Shown here in pieces: positions 34,934 through 43,334 of a stretch of DNA of 64,000 bases (position 1 is its first letter; every line of letters begins with the position of its first letter). The translations under genes and the position numbers were made by a program. This stretch comes from Nitratireductor luteus. GTDB lineage: Bacteria; Pseudomonadota; Alphaproteobacteria; Rhizobiales; Rhizobiaceae. Below the pieces are notes generated by a model. The model was not told where the DNA came from. It made no database searches and worked only from the letters and a program-made list of their open reading frames with translations. The stretch covers positions 1 to 64,000 of the forward strand of contig NZ_JAOANW010000004.1 of NCBI RefSeq assembly GCF_026162365.1, read 5' to 3'.

Positions 34934-35665
34934 ATGACTGAATCCACTCTTCCCATGGATACGTTCCCCAACATCATCGACAAGCAGTTCCGACAAATCG
35001 ATCCAGCAGCATTGTTCGAAACCTCGCGTTCGACCCACGCCCCCCGCATTCTCATGCTCTACGGCTCATTGCGTGAGCGCTCCTATTCCCGGTTGGCGAC
35101 GGAAGAAGCGGCGCGGATCCTTCGACGCCTCGGGGCGGAGGTGCGCATCTTCAATCCCGCCGGTTTGCCGCTGCCGGACTCGACCTCGGCCGATCATCCG
35201 AAGGTGAAGGAATTGCGTGGGCTATCGCTGTGGTCGGAGGGGCAGGTCTGGTGCTCGCCGGAGCGCCACGGATCGATGACCGGCATTATCAAGGCGCAGA
35301 TCGACTGGCTGCCGCTCTCCATGGGCGGCGTCCGGCCAACCCAGGGGCGCACGCTCGCTGTCATGCAGGTCTGCGGCGGCTCGCAGAGTTTCAACGCCGT
35401 CAACCAGCTTCGCGTCCTCGGCCGCTGGATGCGCATGTTCACCGTTCCCAACCAGTCTTCGGTCGCCAAGGCTTTCGCGGAGTTCGATGAGGCAGGGCGG
35501 ATGAAACCGTCGCCCTATCACAGCCGCATCGTCGATGTGATGGAGGAGTTGATGAAGTTCACGATGCTCCTGCGCGACTGCACCAGCTATCTGACGGACC
35601 GCTACTCTGAGCGCGTGGAGAGCGCCGAGGAAGTTTCAAGGCGGGTAAGCCAGCGCTCGCAGTGA
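34934..35665 (+). CDS. arsH: ArsH organoarsenical oxidase / NADPH-FMN reductase
   Basis: 243 residues, flavodoxin-like. The family signature [26 protein letters not shown] and the conserved [12 protein letters not shown]-type loop (here [23 protein letters not shown]) are present. ArsH oxidises trivalent organoarsenicals such as methylarsenite with FMN and NADPH. It is the first gene after two ArsR-type dyads and is followed by arsR after 28 bp. Confidence 0.95.
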   Translation: MTESTLPMDTFPNIIDKQFRQIDPAALFETSRSTHAPRILMLYGSLRERSYSRLATEEAARILRRLGAEVRIFNPAGLPLPDSTSADHPKVKELRGLSLWSEGQVWCSPERHGSMTGIIKAQIDWLPLSMGGVRPTQGRTLAVMQVCGGSQSFNAVNQLRVLGRWMRMFTVPNQSSVAKAFAEFDEAGRMKPSPYHSRIVDVMEELMKFTMLLRDCTSYLTDRYSERVESAEEVSRRVSQRSQ

Positions 35666-35693
35666 CGACAATGGGTCCAGTAGGACAATTCCC

Positions 35694-36014
35694 ATGAAAC
35701 ACGAAAAAGCCGCCGCACAACTCGAAGCTCTGGGCAATCCGACCCGGCTCAAGATTTACCGCATCCTGGTGCGGGCCGGAGAGGAAGGGATGTCCGTGGG
35801 GCAGGTTCAGGGCAAGCTCGGCGTCCCTGCCTCGACATTGTCGCACCATTGCAAGCGCCTGTGCGAGACCGGGCTGGTGAGCCAGGAGCGGCAGGCGACG
35901 ACGCTTATCTGCCGGGCGAACTACCCTGCGATGCAGGCACTGTTGGGCTATCTCGCTGATGAGTGCTGTGCGGATGGGACCTGTCCGCCCGTTATGCGCA
36001 CACGAGCGCCCTGA
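35694..36014 (+). CDS. arsR: ArsR-family repressor with C-terminal cysteine site
   Basis: 106 residues, winged helix (LGNPTRLKIYRILV, STLSHHCKRLCETGLV). The usual alpha-3 C-V-C-D-L-C metalloid site is absent; instead Cys91, Cys92 and Cys97 lie in DECCADGTC at the C-terminus, the arrangement described for Acidithiobacillus-type ArsR. It would leave the two upstream dyads on binding As(III). Cys53 and Cys57 in the HTH are of uncertain role. Confidence 0.92.
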   Translation: MKHEKAAAQLEALGNPTRLKIYRILVRAGEEGMSVGQVQGKLGVPASTLSHHCKRLCETGLVSQERQATTLICRANYPAMQALLGYLADECCADGTCPPVMRTRAP

Positions 36015-36063
36015 AGCCTGCTTTTTATCCTGTTGATTCGAAGATACTAGAAGGATCGTATCA

Positions 36064-37515
36064 ATGAACAGCATCGCCCACCTGGATCTTCCAGTCGCCG
36101 TCATCGGCGCAGGGCCGGTCGGCCTTGCCGCTGCTGCCCATTTCGTGCAGCGTGGTTTGCGCCCCCTTGTATTCGAACGTGGAGCTTCCGCCGGGGCCTC
36201 GGTGCAGGACTGGGGCCATGTCCGCGTCTTCTCTCCCTGGCGGTACAACATCGACACGAGCGCCCGCGCGCTTTTGGAGCGGTCGGGGTGGCAGCCCGCG
36301 GCCCCCGACCATTTGCCGACCGGCGCCGAGTTCGTGCGCGATTATCTCGCCCCGCTTGCCGCCCTGCCGGAGATCGCACCGAACATGAAACTCGACACGG
36401 CGGTAACGGCTATCACCCGGCTGGGGCATGACAAGATGTCGAATACGGGCCGCGAGGATGCGCCGTTCGTCGTGCACTACCGGGATGCGGCGGGGGAGCA
36501 TCGTGTGCTGACACGGGCAGTCATCGATGCTTCCGGCACATGGTCGCGGCCAAATCCGATAGGTGTGGACGGCCTTGCCGTTCCCGGCGAGGCCGCGGCG
36601 GCGGACCGCATCGCATACGGCATTCCCGATGTCGCAGGGCTTGCGCGCGGCGACTATGCCGGCAAGCGGGTTCTCGTCATCGGCGGCGGACATTCGGCGA
36701 TCAACGTCGCGCTGGCGCTTCTGGTGCTTCAGGAGGACGCGCTGGCGACGGAGATATTCTGGGCGCTGCGCCGCGACCGCATCGACAAGCTTCTCGGTGG
36801 TGGTCTGAACGACCAGTTACCGGAACGCGGTGCTCTGGGATTGGCGGCACAGGCGGCGATAGGCGAGGGGCGGGTGAACATGCTGGCGCCCTTCGCCGTC
36901 GAGCGCATCGAAGGGAGGGGCGCCGGCCTCTTGGTCGAAGCCAGGCTCGACGACCGCCCCTTCAGCCTCGACGTGGATCGCATCGTCGCCGCCGCCGGAT
37001 TTCGGCCGGATCTTTCCATCCTTGGCGAATTGCGCGTCGCGCTCGATCCGGCCGTCGAAGCGCCACCGGCCCTTGCGCCGCTGATCGATCCGAATTTTCA
37101 CTCCTGCGGAACGGTGCCGCCGCACGGCATTAACGAACTTTCGCACCCCGAACCCGGATTCTTCATCGTCGGCTCGAAGTCCTACGGCCGTGCGCCGACC
37201 TTCCTGATGGCGACGGGCTACGAGCAGGTCCGCTCGGTTGTTGCCGAACTGGCGGGCGATCATGTGGCGGCGCGCCAGGTGCAACTCGTGCTGCCGGAGA
37301 CGGGGGTGTGCTTCGCTCCGCCGGTGGTGGGAGCCGGCGAGGCTGCTGCAAGCGAATGCTGCGGCGGGGCGGCTCCCGCCGGCACCGATGCCTGCTGTGC
37401 CAAGGATGCCGACGCCAAGGCCCGTGGCGAAGAGGGATGCGGCTGTGCAAAAAATGCTGCTCCGGCTGAGAGAGCCTCCGCGCCTCGGGCTGCCTGTTGC
37501 CGGAGCGCCGCGTGA
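36064..37515 (+). CDS. ars-operon FAD/NAD(P)-binding flavoprotein with Cys-rich tail
   Basis: 483 residues. FAD site VIGAGPVGLAAAAHF at 12-26; an NAD(P) site VLVIGGGHSAINVA near 205-218; monooxygenase-like middle part (VRVFSPWRYN, DASGTWSRPNP). The last 55 residues hold ECCGG, DACCAKD, GCGCAK and ACCRS, a cysteine-pair tail that could bind As(III) or another soft metal. Such flavoproteins recur in ars operons (ArsO-like), with uncertain chemistry. The MFS gene start overlaps its stop. Confidence 0.85.
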   Translation: MNSIAHLDLPVAVIGAGPVGLAAAAHFVQRGLRPLVFERGASAGASVQDWGHVRVFSPWRYNIDTSARALLERSGWQPAAPDHLPTGAEFVRDYLAPLAALPEIAPNMKLDTAVTAITRLGHDKMSNTGREDAPFVVHYRDAAGEHRVLTRAVIDASGTWSRPNPIGVDGLAVPGEAAAADRIAYGIPDVAGLARGDYAGKRVLVIGGGHSAINVALALLVLQEDALATEIFWALRRDRIDKLLGGGLNDQLPERGALGLAAQAAIGEGRVNMLAPFAVERIEGRGAGLLVEARLDDRPFSLDVDRIVAAAGFRPDLSILGELRVALDPAVEAPPALAPLIDPNFHSCGTVPPHGINELSHPEPGFFIVGSKSYGRAPTFLMATGYEQVRSVVAELAGDHVAARQVQLVLPETGVCFAPPVVGAGEAAASECCGGAAPAGTDACCAKDADAKARGEEGCGCAKNAAPAERASAPRAACCRSAA

Positions 37516-38807
37516 CGACAAGCGCCATCGAAGACCTGTCCCGAAGACGCGGTGCCGGGGCCGGCTGGCTTATCACCGCGCTCGGTGTCGCCCAGATATG
37601 CTCCTGGGGTTCGCTCTATTACAGCTTCCCGCTGCTGGCCGAAGCCATGCGTCTCGACCTTGGCTGGTCCAAGCCGCAGATCTATGGCGCGGCGACCCTG
37701 GGCATGGCGCTGGCGGGGCTTGCCGCCTACCCGGTCGGCGCGGCGATCGATCGCGGCCGGGGGCGCTACGTGATGGGCGGGGCGGCGGTTGCGGCCGGGC
37801 TCCTGCTCGTCGCCTGGTCTCAGGTGTCGAACGTTGCCCTGTTCTATGTCGTGCTCGCGGGGATCGGCTGCCTCCAGGCCGCTAATCTTTACGAGCCGGC
37901 TTTCGCCGTGATCACGCGGCGCGTGGGCGCGGGCGGGGCGCGGCGCGGCATCACCGCCTTGACGCTCTGGGGCGGCTTCGCCTCCACCGTCTTCATCCCG
38001 CTCATCCAGTTGCTGATCGACCTGTTCGGATGGCGTGGCGCGCTGATGGTGCTGGGCGCCATCAACATCGTCGTCTGCGGTGGTCTCTACTTCTTCGCCA
38101 TCGATCCGAAGAAGGACCATCCGGTTCCCGTCCGCGAGCCGCACGAGCCATTGCCGCTGACCGGGCGCAAGGCTGTCGCGTGGGCGGTCCGCCGTCCGGT
38201 CTTCTGGGCGCTGATGGTGGCTTTTATCGCCTACGCCGCAGCTTTCTCCACCCTGACTTTCCACCTCTACCCGTTGCTTCTGGAGCGCGGGCTCACCGCC
38301 GCCGGCGTCGTTGCCGTAATGGCGGTGATCGGTCCCGCCCAGGTCGCGGGCCGCATCCTGATCTGGGTCTTCGCCCCGCACGCACCCGTGCGCTCGATCG
38401 GTTCCATTATCGTGATCATTTTTCCGCTCGCTGTCATCGGTTTCGCCTGGGCGCCGGCGGAAGTGATCGTCATCGCGGCCATCGCCGCCTGCTATGGGGC
38501 GGCGAACGGCATGATCACCATCGTGCGCGGGCTGGCGGTGCCGGAAATGGTGAGCCGCGAAGCCTATGGCTCGATCAACGGGATCCTGGTCGCGCCGATG
38601 AACCTCATGCAGGCTGCCTCGCCGCTGGCGGCTGCCTGGCTGTGGTCGATCACAGGGGGATATGACGCGGTTCTGATTGCGGTGGGTGCGGGCGCGCTCG
38701 TCTTGTGCATCGGCTTCTGGACAGCGGCAGCTTTGGCGCGCTGCGTTGATCGACGGAGCGGCGAATATGCTGGCGCCTCCCAAAAAAAGTCATCGCCGCC
38801 GATCTGA
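37512..38807 (+). CDS. MFS exporter of the ars operon (ArsK-like)
   Basis: About 431 residues with 12 membrane segments. ALGVAQICSWGSLYYSFPLLA is at the front, the MFS loop YPVGAAIDRGRGRYVM follows TM2, and ITLTLWGGFA-type packing lies in TM5. The GTG at 37512 overlaps the flavoprotein stop (GTGA); a TTG at 37497 is the alternative. ArsK of Agrobacterium is an MFS As(III)/Sb(III) exporter, and position fits the same role here, but identity by family is only inferred. Confidence 0.8.
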   Translation: MTTSAIEDLSRRRGAGAGWLITALGVAQICSWGSLYYSFPLLAEAMRLDLGWSKPQIYGAATLGMALAGLAAYPVGAAIDRGRGRYVMGGAAVAAGLLLVAWSQVSNVALFYVVLAGIGCLQAANLYEPAFAVITRRVGAGGARRGITALTLWGGFASTVFIPLIQLLIDLFGWRGALMVLGAINIVVCGGLYFFAIDPKKDHPVPVREPHEPLPLTGRKAVAWAVRRPVFWALMVAFIAYAAAFSTLTFHLYPLLLERGLTAAGVVAVMAVIGPAQVAGRILIWVFAPHAPVRSIGSIIVIIFPLAVIGFAWAPAEVIVIAAIAACYGAANGMITIVRGLAVPEMVSREAYGSINGILVAPMNLMQAASPLAAAWLWSITGGYDAVLIAVGAGALVLCIGFWTAAALARCVDRRSGEYAGASQKKSSPPI

Positions 38808-38965
38808 AACGCCTCGAGGGCCAGAACGACATAGCCTGCCAAGACGCTGCGAAAGCTCTCCTGTTTCTGTCAGGAAAAACCTTACCGAGCCTCCGAACTC
38901 AACCTTTGTTTCAAACCTTCATGTTGTGAACACTGAGCCTCAAGAATCAGAGTGAGGAGGAAGCC

Positions 38966-39265
38966 ATGACCAAACTTCTGCAAGTTCTTGCCCTTTCCAC
39001 GGCGTTTGCGCTGCTCGGATCATTCGCCACCCCCTTCGCGGTCGATGTTGCGGCCGATTCCCACGATAGTGGTGAAGGCGGTGAAGGCGGTGAAGGCGGT
39101 GAAGGTGGTGAAGGTGGTGAAGGCGGCGACGGCGGCGACGGCGGTGAGGGTGAGGAGCCTGACAACGGGACCGGCGGACAAGGCCCGCAAGGGAACAACG
39201 GCCGAGGCAACGGCGGCGGCGATGGCGTCCCCGGCAAATCCGGCTTCAGCGACGACCAACGCTAA
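38966..39265 (+). CDS. Small secreted protein with (Gly-Glu-Gly)n repeat
   Basis: 99 residues. A signal peptide (LLQVLALSTAFALLGSFATPFAVDVAA) leads to an acidic low-complexity part built of GEG and GDG triplets, then GTGGQGPQGNNGRGNGGGDGVPGKSG. The ribosome site GTGAGGAGGAAGCC before the ATG is strong, so the gene looks real. No family known to me; acidic repeats of this type can bind cations. A 19-base-loop hairpin (39270-39302) follows the stop. Confidence 0.7.
   Translation: MTKLLQVLALSTAFALLGSFATPFAVDVAADSHDSGEGGEGGEGGEGGEGGEGGDGGDGGEGEEPDNGTGGQGPQGNNGRGNGGGDGVPGKSGFSDDQR
39071..39151 (+). repeat. Nine 9-bp tandem units within the Gly-Glu gene
   Basis: Units follow GGTGAAGGC, later GGTGAAGGT and GGCGACGGC, each encoding Gly-Glu/Asp-Gly. 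A 9-bp unit keeps the frame if copies are gained or lost. Confidence 0.85.
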
Positions 39266-39565
39266 GGAACTGGGGGCGCATCTGGAAAGTGCGGTCCCCC
39301 AGATATCCCTCGTGCCGAATTCATGAACGCTCGAGGTGACAACCACGTCCTCGACACGGCAGTTGAACCTCGCGGCCGGTGCCGGTGAGCAGCGCGAGAG
39401 GGTTGTCGACGATGTGGCTGAAGCCGGCACCGTTCGTCGTGAGGCAAACAGCATAGAGCGAGGTGGCGGCGCAGGGCGTGGGCCCGCTCCGCTTCGCCCC
39501 TCCGAAGGCATAAGGTGCCGACGACGGACCGCGGACGGCTGGCGCCCGCGGCCGCGTCGCATTCT
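39266..39565. other. Intergenic, 300 bp
   Basis: No gene is supported. A weak hairpin with 7-bp arms (CTGGGGG/CCCCCAG) sits just after the preceding stop. Confidence 0.5.
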
Positions 39566-39814
39566 TCATCTACAACGGGCAGTGTATATGCGCCCCTGCC
39601 GATCACGGTATTCGCAGAAGCCGTTGCGGAGGTTGCGGACCAGCAGACCCCCGAGGGCTCCGGCTCCGGCGCCTATCAGGGCTCCTCGTCCGCCGCCCGC
39701 GATACCACCGACAACGGCGCCTGCAGCAGTGCCGATTCCGACGTCCTTTTCGGTCGTCGTACAACCACCCAGAGCTACAACAGCAGCCACCACGATAATC
39801 AGCTTCCGTATCAT
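39566..39814 (-). CDS. Glycine-zipper lipoprotein (YMGG/2TM-like)
   Basis: 82 residues: lipoprotein signal with lipobox LGGC at residues 15-18, then a glycine-zipper segment GIGTAAGAVVGGIAGGGRGALIGAGAGALGGLL and a short C-terminus CEYRDRQGRIYTARC with two Cys. Such proteins sit in the outer membrane or envelope of rhizobia; exact function unknown. Confidence 0.8.
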   Translation of the reverse strand: MIRKLIIVVAAVVALGGCTTTEKDVGIGTAAGAVVGGIAGGGRGALIGAGAGALGGLLVRNLRNGFCEYRDRQGRIYTARCR

Positions 39815-40163
39815 CTCGATTCGTCTCGATTGGCTGAACTAGCCGTCCCGCTAGGAGAACTTTGCCCAGGTGCGCACGAAGGGCAAGAGCATCGATGAGA
39901 ACGGCTCTGGAACAGCACAACGCGCCAAAAGGCGACAAGGCACTTCCTTGGGATGAATCCTCAACAAGCTCATGCCTAATTTATAGGCAATGCCGGCTAA
40001 TTATACAGGCTGGCGTTGGCGGCTGACCACATCCAGCCTGTGCGATCTCCTCCTCCTATCGGCGAAGAGCATACTTTTCACTGCGGCGCGGGCAGCTGGC
40101 ACGCCAGTTGCAAAGGCAGGCGACAGGTGCAGCAGGACGATAGAGCAAGCAACAGGAGAGATT
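39815..40163. other. Intergenic, 349 bp, promoter region of amino acid ABC operon
   Basis: No gene is supported. It is AT-richer near 39960-40020 and contains a TGCCTA/TAGGCA dyad (39973-39989). Confidence 0.5.
39973..39989. promoter_or_regulatory. TGCCTA-N5-TAGGCA dyad
   Basis: A 6-bp inverted repeat with an ATTTA spacer, about 175 bases before the binding-protein ATG. Its position and AT-rich core suggest an operator for the amino acid importer; the regulator is not in the window. Confidence 0.35.
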
Positions 40164-40958
40164 ATGATTAACCGTCGGATGTTATTGGGGATCGCCGGTG
40201 CGGCGATCATGGCGGCCAGCGTCGCCGCGCCCGTGCCCGCCAGGGCAGATGCGCTTGAAGACGTCATGTCGCGCGGCGTTCTGCGTGTCGCCGTGCCGCA
40301 GGATTTCCCGCCTTTTGGCAGCGTCGGCACCGATATGGCACCCATTGGTTATGACATAGACATGGCCATTCTCATCGCCGAGAAGCTCGGCGTGGAAGCC
40401 GAGCTCGTGCCGGTGACGAGTGCCAACCGCATCCCCTACCTGCAGACGGGCAAAGTCGACCTTGTCATCTCCAGTCTCGGCAAGAATGCCGAGCGCGAGG
40501 CCGTGATAGACTTCACCGACGCCTATGCCCCCTTCTTCAACGGCGTCTTCGCTCCCGACGATGTCACTGTGTCGAACGCGGAAGACCTCTCAGGCAAGGT
40601 TATTGGCGTCACCCGCGGCGCTATCGAAGACTTGGAACTGACCAAGATCGCCCCGTCCGACGCCGTCATAAAGCGTTACGAGGACAATAACGGCACCATC
40701 TCCGCCTTCCTGTCGGGGCAGGTGGACGTCGTGGCGACGGGCAATGTGGTCGCCGCCGCCATTCTCGAAAGGAACCCGCCAAAACGCCCGGAGATGAAAT
40801 TCCTGATCAAGAACTCTCCCTGTTACATCGGCCTTAACAAGAATGAGCCGGTGCTCGTGGAGAAGGTAAACGCCATCATCGCCGAGGCGAAAGCCGACGG
40901 GAGCCTGAACGCCATCTCGGAGAAATGGCTGGGGGCGGGGCTGCCGGAAGAGCTGTAG
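40164..40958 (+). CDS. Polar amino acid ABC transporter, substrate-binding protein
   Basis: 264 residues: signal peptide MLLGIAGAAIMAASVAAPVPARA, then a type II binding protein (family 3) with RGVLRVAVPQDFPPFGSV, GYDIDMAILIAEKLG, and DFTDAYAPFF. It captures a polar amino acid or related compound. The ATG at 40164 has ACAGGAGAG upstream. First of a four-gene importer with two permeases and an ATPase. Confidence 0.92.
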   Translation: MINRRMLLGIAGAAIMAASVAAPVPARADALEDVMSRGVLRVAVPQDFPPFGSVGTDMAPIGYDIDMAILIAEKLGVEAELVPVTSANRIPYLQTGKVDLVISSLGKNAEREAVIDFTDAYAPFFNGVFAPDDVTVSNAEDLSGKVIGVTRGAIEDLELTKIAPSDAVIKRYEDNNGTISAFLSGQVDVVATGNVVAAAILERNPPKRPEMKFLIKNSPCYIGLNKNEPVLVEKVNAIIAEAKADGSLNAISEKWLGAGLPEEL

Positions 40959-41035
40959 TTCAGACGATGCAGAGGTCGGTGCAAACGGCGCCGGCCTCTC
41001 CGAAAATCCGATTCCATGCCAAAAGGCCGCCTCCT

Positions 41036-41707
41036 GTGAACTACGTTTTCAGCTTCTCATGGTTGGCCGAATATTACCCGGTCCTCCTCAAGGGCATCCT
41101 CATCACCATCGAGCTCACCGTCGTGGGCGGGCTGCTGGGCGTTGCGCTCGGCACAACCTGCGCCTGGGCGCGCGCGCTGGGGCCGGCCTGGATCAAGCCG
41201 CCGGTCTCCGCCTATGTCGAGCTCATCCGCAACACGCCCTTCCTCATCCAGCTCTTCTTCATCTTCTTCGGGCTGCCGTCCCTCGGCGTCAGGCTGACGG
41301 AGCTGCAGGCTGCCAACCTCGCCATGATCGTCAATCTCGGCGCCTATAGCTGCGAGATCATCCGCGCCGGCATCCAGGCCACGCCGCGCGGCCAGTTCGA
41401 AGCCGGCGCCAGCCTCGCCATGACGCCGATCCAGACCTTCCGCTACGTCGTGCTGGTTCCGGCACTCCAGCGCATCTGGCCGGCGCTGTCCTCGCAGGTC
41501 GTCATCGTCATGCTGGGCTCAGCGGTCGTCTCGCAGATCGCGGCCGAAGATCTCACCTTCGCCGCCAATTTCATCCAGTCGCGGTCCTTCCGCGCCTTCG
41601 AGGCCTATTTCGTCTCTACAGTCATTTATCTGGTGCTCGCCATCGTGCTGCGGCAGATCATGGCCGGCGTCGGCGGAATGCTTTTCGCGCGGAGGAGCGT
41701 CCGATGA
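41036..41707 (+). CDS. Polar amino acid ABC transporter, permease
   Basis: 223 residues, His/Glu/Gln/Arg permease family with about 5 membrane segments: LLKGILITIELTVVGGLLGVALG and the ATPase-contact motif GGASLAMTP-type stretch (here EAGASLAMTPIQTFRYVVLVPALQRIWPAL). The GTG at 41036 gives the family length; an ATG further upstream at 40967 is possible. The stop overlaps the next permease start. Confidence 0.88.
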   Translation: MNYVFSFSWLAEYYPVLLKGILITIELTVVGGLLGVALGTTCAWARALGPAWIKPPVSAYVELIRNTPFLIQLFFIFFGLPSLGVRLTELQAANLAMIVNLGAYSCEIIRAGIQATPRGQFEAGASLAMTPIQTFRYVVLVPALQRIWPALSSQVVIVMLGSAVVSQIAAEDLTFAANFIQSRSFRAFEAYFVSTVIYLVLAIVLRQIMAGVGGMLFARRSVR

Positions 41708-42363
41708 TCGAGTTCACCCTATGGGACATCCTGCGCAACCTGCTGCTTGCCGCACGCTGGACCATCGTGCTCTCGCTGGTCTCCTTCATCGGCGGCGGTG
41801 TTGTTGGTGCCATCCTGCTGTTCATGCGGATCGGCGGCAGCTCGCTGCTCAGGGCCTTCACCAGATACTATGTCGAGCTGTTCCAGGGCACGCCGCTGCT
41901 GATGCAGCTCTTCCTCGCCTTTTTCGGTCTCGGCCTTTTCGGGATCGACGTGCCGGCCTGGTTCGCCGCCGGCCTCGCGCTCATCCTGTGGACTGCCGCC
42001 TTCCTGACGGAAATCTGGCGCGGCTGCGTCGAATCCATCACCAGGGGGCAGTGGGAAGCGTCGGCTAGCCTCGGCATGGGCTATGTGCAACAGATGCGCT
42101 ACGTCATCCTGCCGCAGGCGCTAAGGGTCGCCATCCCGCCCACGGTGGGCTTCTCTGTCCAGGTGGTGAAAGGCACCGCGCTCACCTCCATCATCGGTTT
42201 CGTTGAATTGTCGAAGGCCGGCACCGTCGTCACCAACGCCACCTTCCAGCCCTTCATTGTCTACGGCCTCGTCGCCCTCATCTATTTCGCGCTGTGCTGG
42301 CCGCTGTCCAAGAGCAGCCAGATCCTCGAGAGGAAGCTCAATGTCGCTCATCGAAATCACTGA
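41704..42363 (+). CDS. Polar amino acid ABC transporter, permease
   Basis: 219 residues with about 5 membrane segments and the contact loop EASASLGMGYVQQMRYVILPQALRVAIPP. The ATG overlaps the stop of the first permease (ATGA), and the last 23 bp overlap the ATPase gene. The two permeases form the pore. Confidence 0.92.
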   Translation: MIEFTLWDILRNLLLAARWTIVLSLVSFIGGGVVGAILLFMRIGGSSLLRAFTRYYVELFQGTPLLMQLFLAFFGLGLFGIDVPAWFAAGLALILWTAAFLTEIWRGCVESITRGQWEASASLGMGYVQQMRYVILPQALRVAIPPTVGFSVQVVKGTALTSIIGFVELSKAGTVVTNATFQPFIVYGLVALIYFALCWPLSKSSQILERKLNVAHRNH

Positions 42364-43066
42364 GGTCCGCAAGAGTTTCGGGCCGAACGAGGTCCTCAAG
42401 GGCATCAATATCGATGTTGCGCCGGGCGAGGTGATCGCCGTCATCGGCAAGAGCGGATCGGGCAAGTCGACGCTGCTGCGCTGTATCAATGGTCTCGAGA
42501 CCATCGACAGCGGCTCGATCTCGGTCGCGGGCGCGCAGCTCCTGCCAGACGAGGCGCATCTGAAGGCTCTGCGGCTCAAGGTCGGAATGATCTTCCAGCA
42601 GTTCAACCTCTTCCCGCACCTGACGGCTGGCGGCAATGTCATGCTGTCGCAGATGGTGGTCAAGAAGACGCCCAAGCCCGAAGCCGAAGCCGTGGCGCGC
42701 AGGATGCTGGAGCGCGTCGGTCTCGCCCAGAAATTCGATGCCTATCCGGACGAGCTCTCCGGCGGGCAGCAGCAGCGTGTTGCCATTGCCCGTGCACTTG
42801 CCATGCAGCCCACCGCGCTTCTGTGCGACGAGGTCACCTCCGCCCTCGACCCGGAGCTGGTGGCCGAAGTCCTGGCCGTCGTCCGCGAGCTCGCCGCCGA
42901 AGGCATGACTCTCCTCATGGTCACCCATGAGATGAAGTTCGCCCGCGATGTGTGCAGCCGCGTCGTCTTCATGCATGAGGGTCGCGTCCACGAGATCGGC
43001 CCGCCCGAAGACGTCTTCGCCAAGCCGGGGACGCCGGAGCTGAAGCAGTTCCTCGGCATGCAGTGA
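42341..43066 (+). CDS. Polar amino acid ABC transporter, ATP-binding protein (GlnQ-like)
   Basis: 241 residues, single ABC domain: Walker A GKSGSGKST, Q-loop FQQFNLFPHLT, signature LSGGQQQR, Walker B ALLCDEVTSALDPE, switch His in MVTHEMKFARDV. The ATG at 42341 overlaps the upstream permease, giving coupled translation. Walker B has CDEVTS where LDEPTS is usual, a variant seen in this subfamily. Confidence 0.93.
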   Translation: MSLIEITEVRKSFGPNEVLKGINIDVAPGEVIAVIGKSGSGKSTLLRCINGLETIDSGSISVAGAQLLPDEAHLKALRLKVGMIFQQFNLFPHLTAGGNVMLSQMVVKKTPKPEAEAVARRMLERVGLAQKFDAYPDELSGGQQQRVAIARALAMQPTALLCDEVTSALDPELVAEVLAVVRELAAEGMTLLMVTHEMKFARDVCSRVVFMHEGRVHEIGPPEDVFAKPGTPELKQFLGMQ

Positions 43067-43334
43067 GTAAACCCACCAACGCTGGCGTCGCAACCTGGGA
43101 CGACGACACCGTTGCCGCCCCGGCAGTGCTTTTGCCCACGGGGTCAACGTCGCGAGTAAGCGGGAAGCGGGTAGTAGTGTGCCTAACCGCTGATGAACCG
43201 GTCGCCGCCTGACTGCATTCACCCGCCGGCGCTCCATCGTCGCTCACCGGAACGGCGCTTGTGATAGGTAGTCGAAGATCGCCTTTTCGCGCGCCTTCGG
43301 AACGCAACGTCCGTCCGCGGCGTTCCGGACAACT

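Noticed and set aside
37260-38783. Minus-strand frame of 507 codons across the MFS exporter
   Set aside because: Shadow: Arg/Asp/Gly-rich without any family feature, opposite a 12-span transporter.
39071-39151. Tandem repeats as a CRISPR array
   Set aside because: Units are 9 bp, contiguous and coding; there are no spacers or cas genes.
38947-39237. Proline-rich (PSP)n protein on the minus strand
   Set aside because: It is the reverse reading of the GEG repeat. Only the plus strand has a ribosome site and signal peptide.
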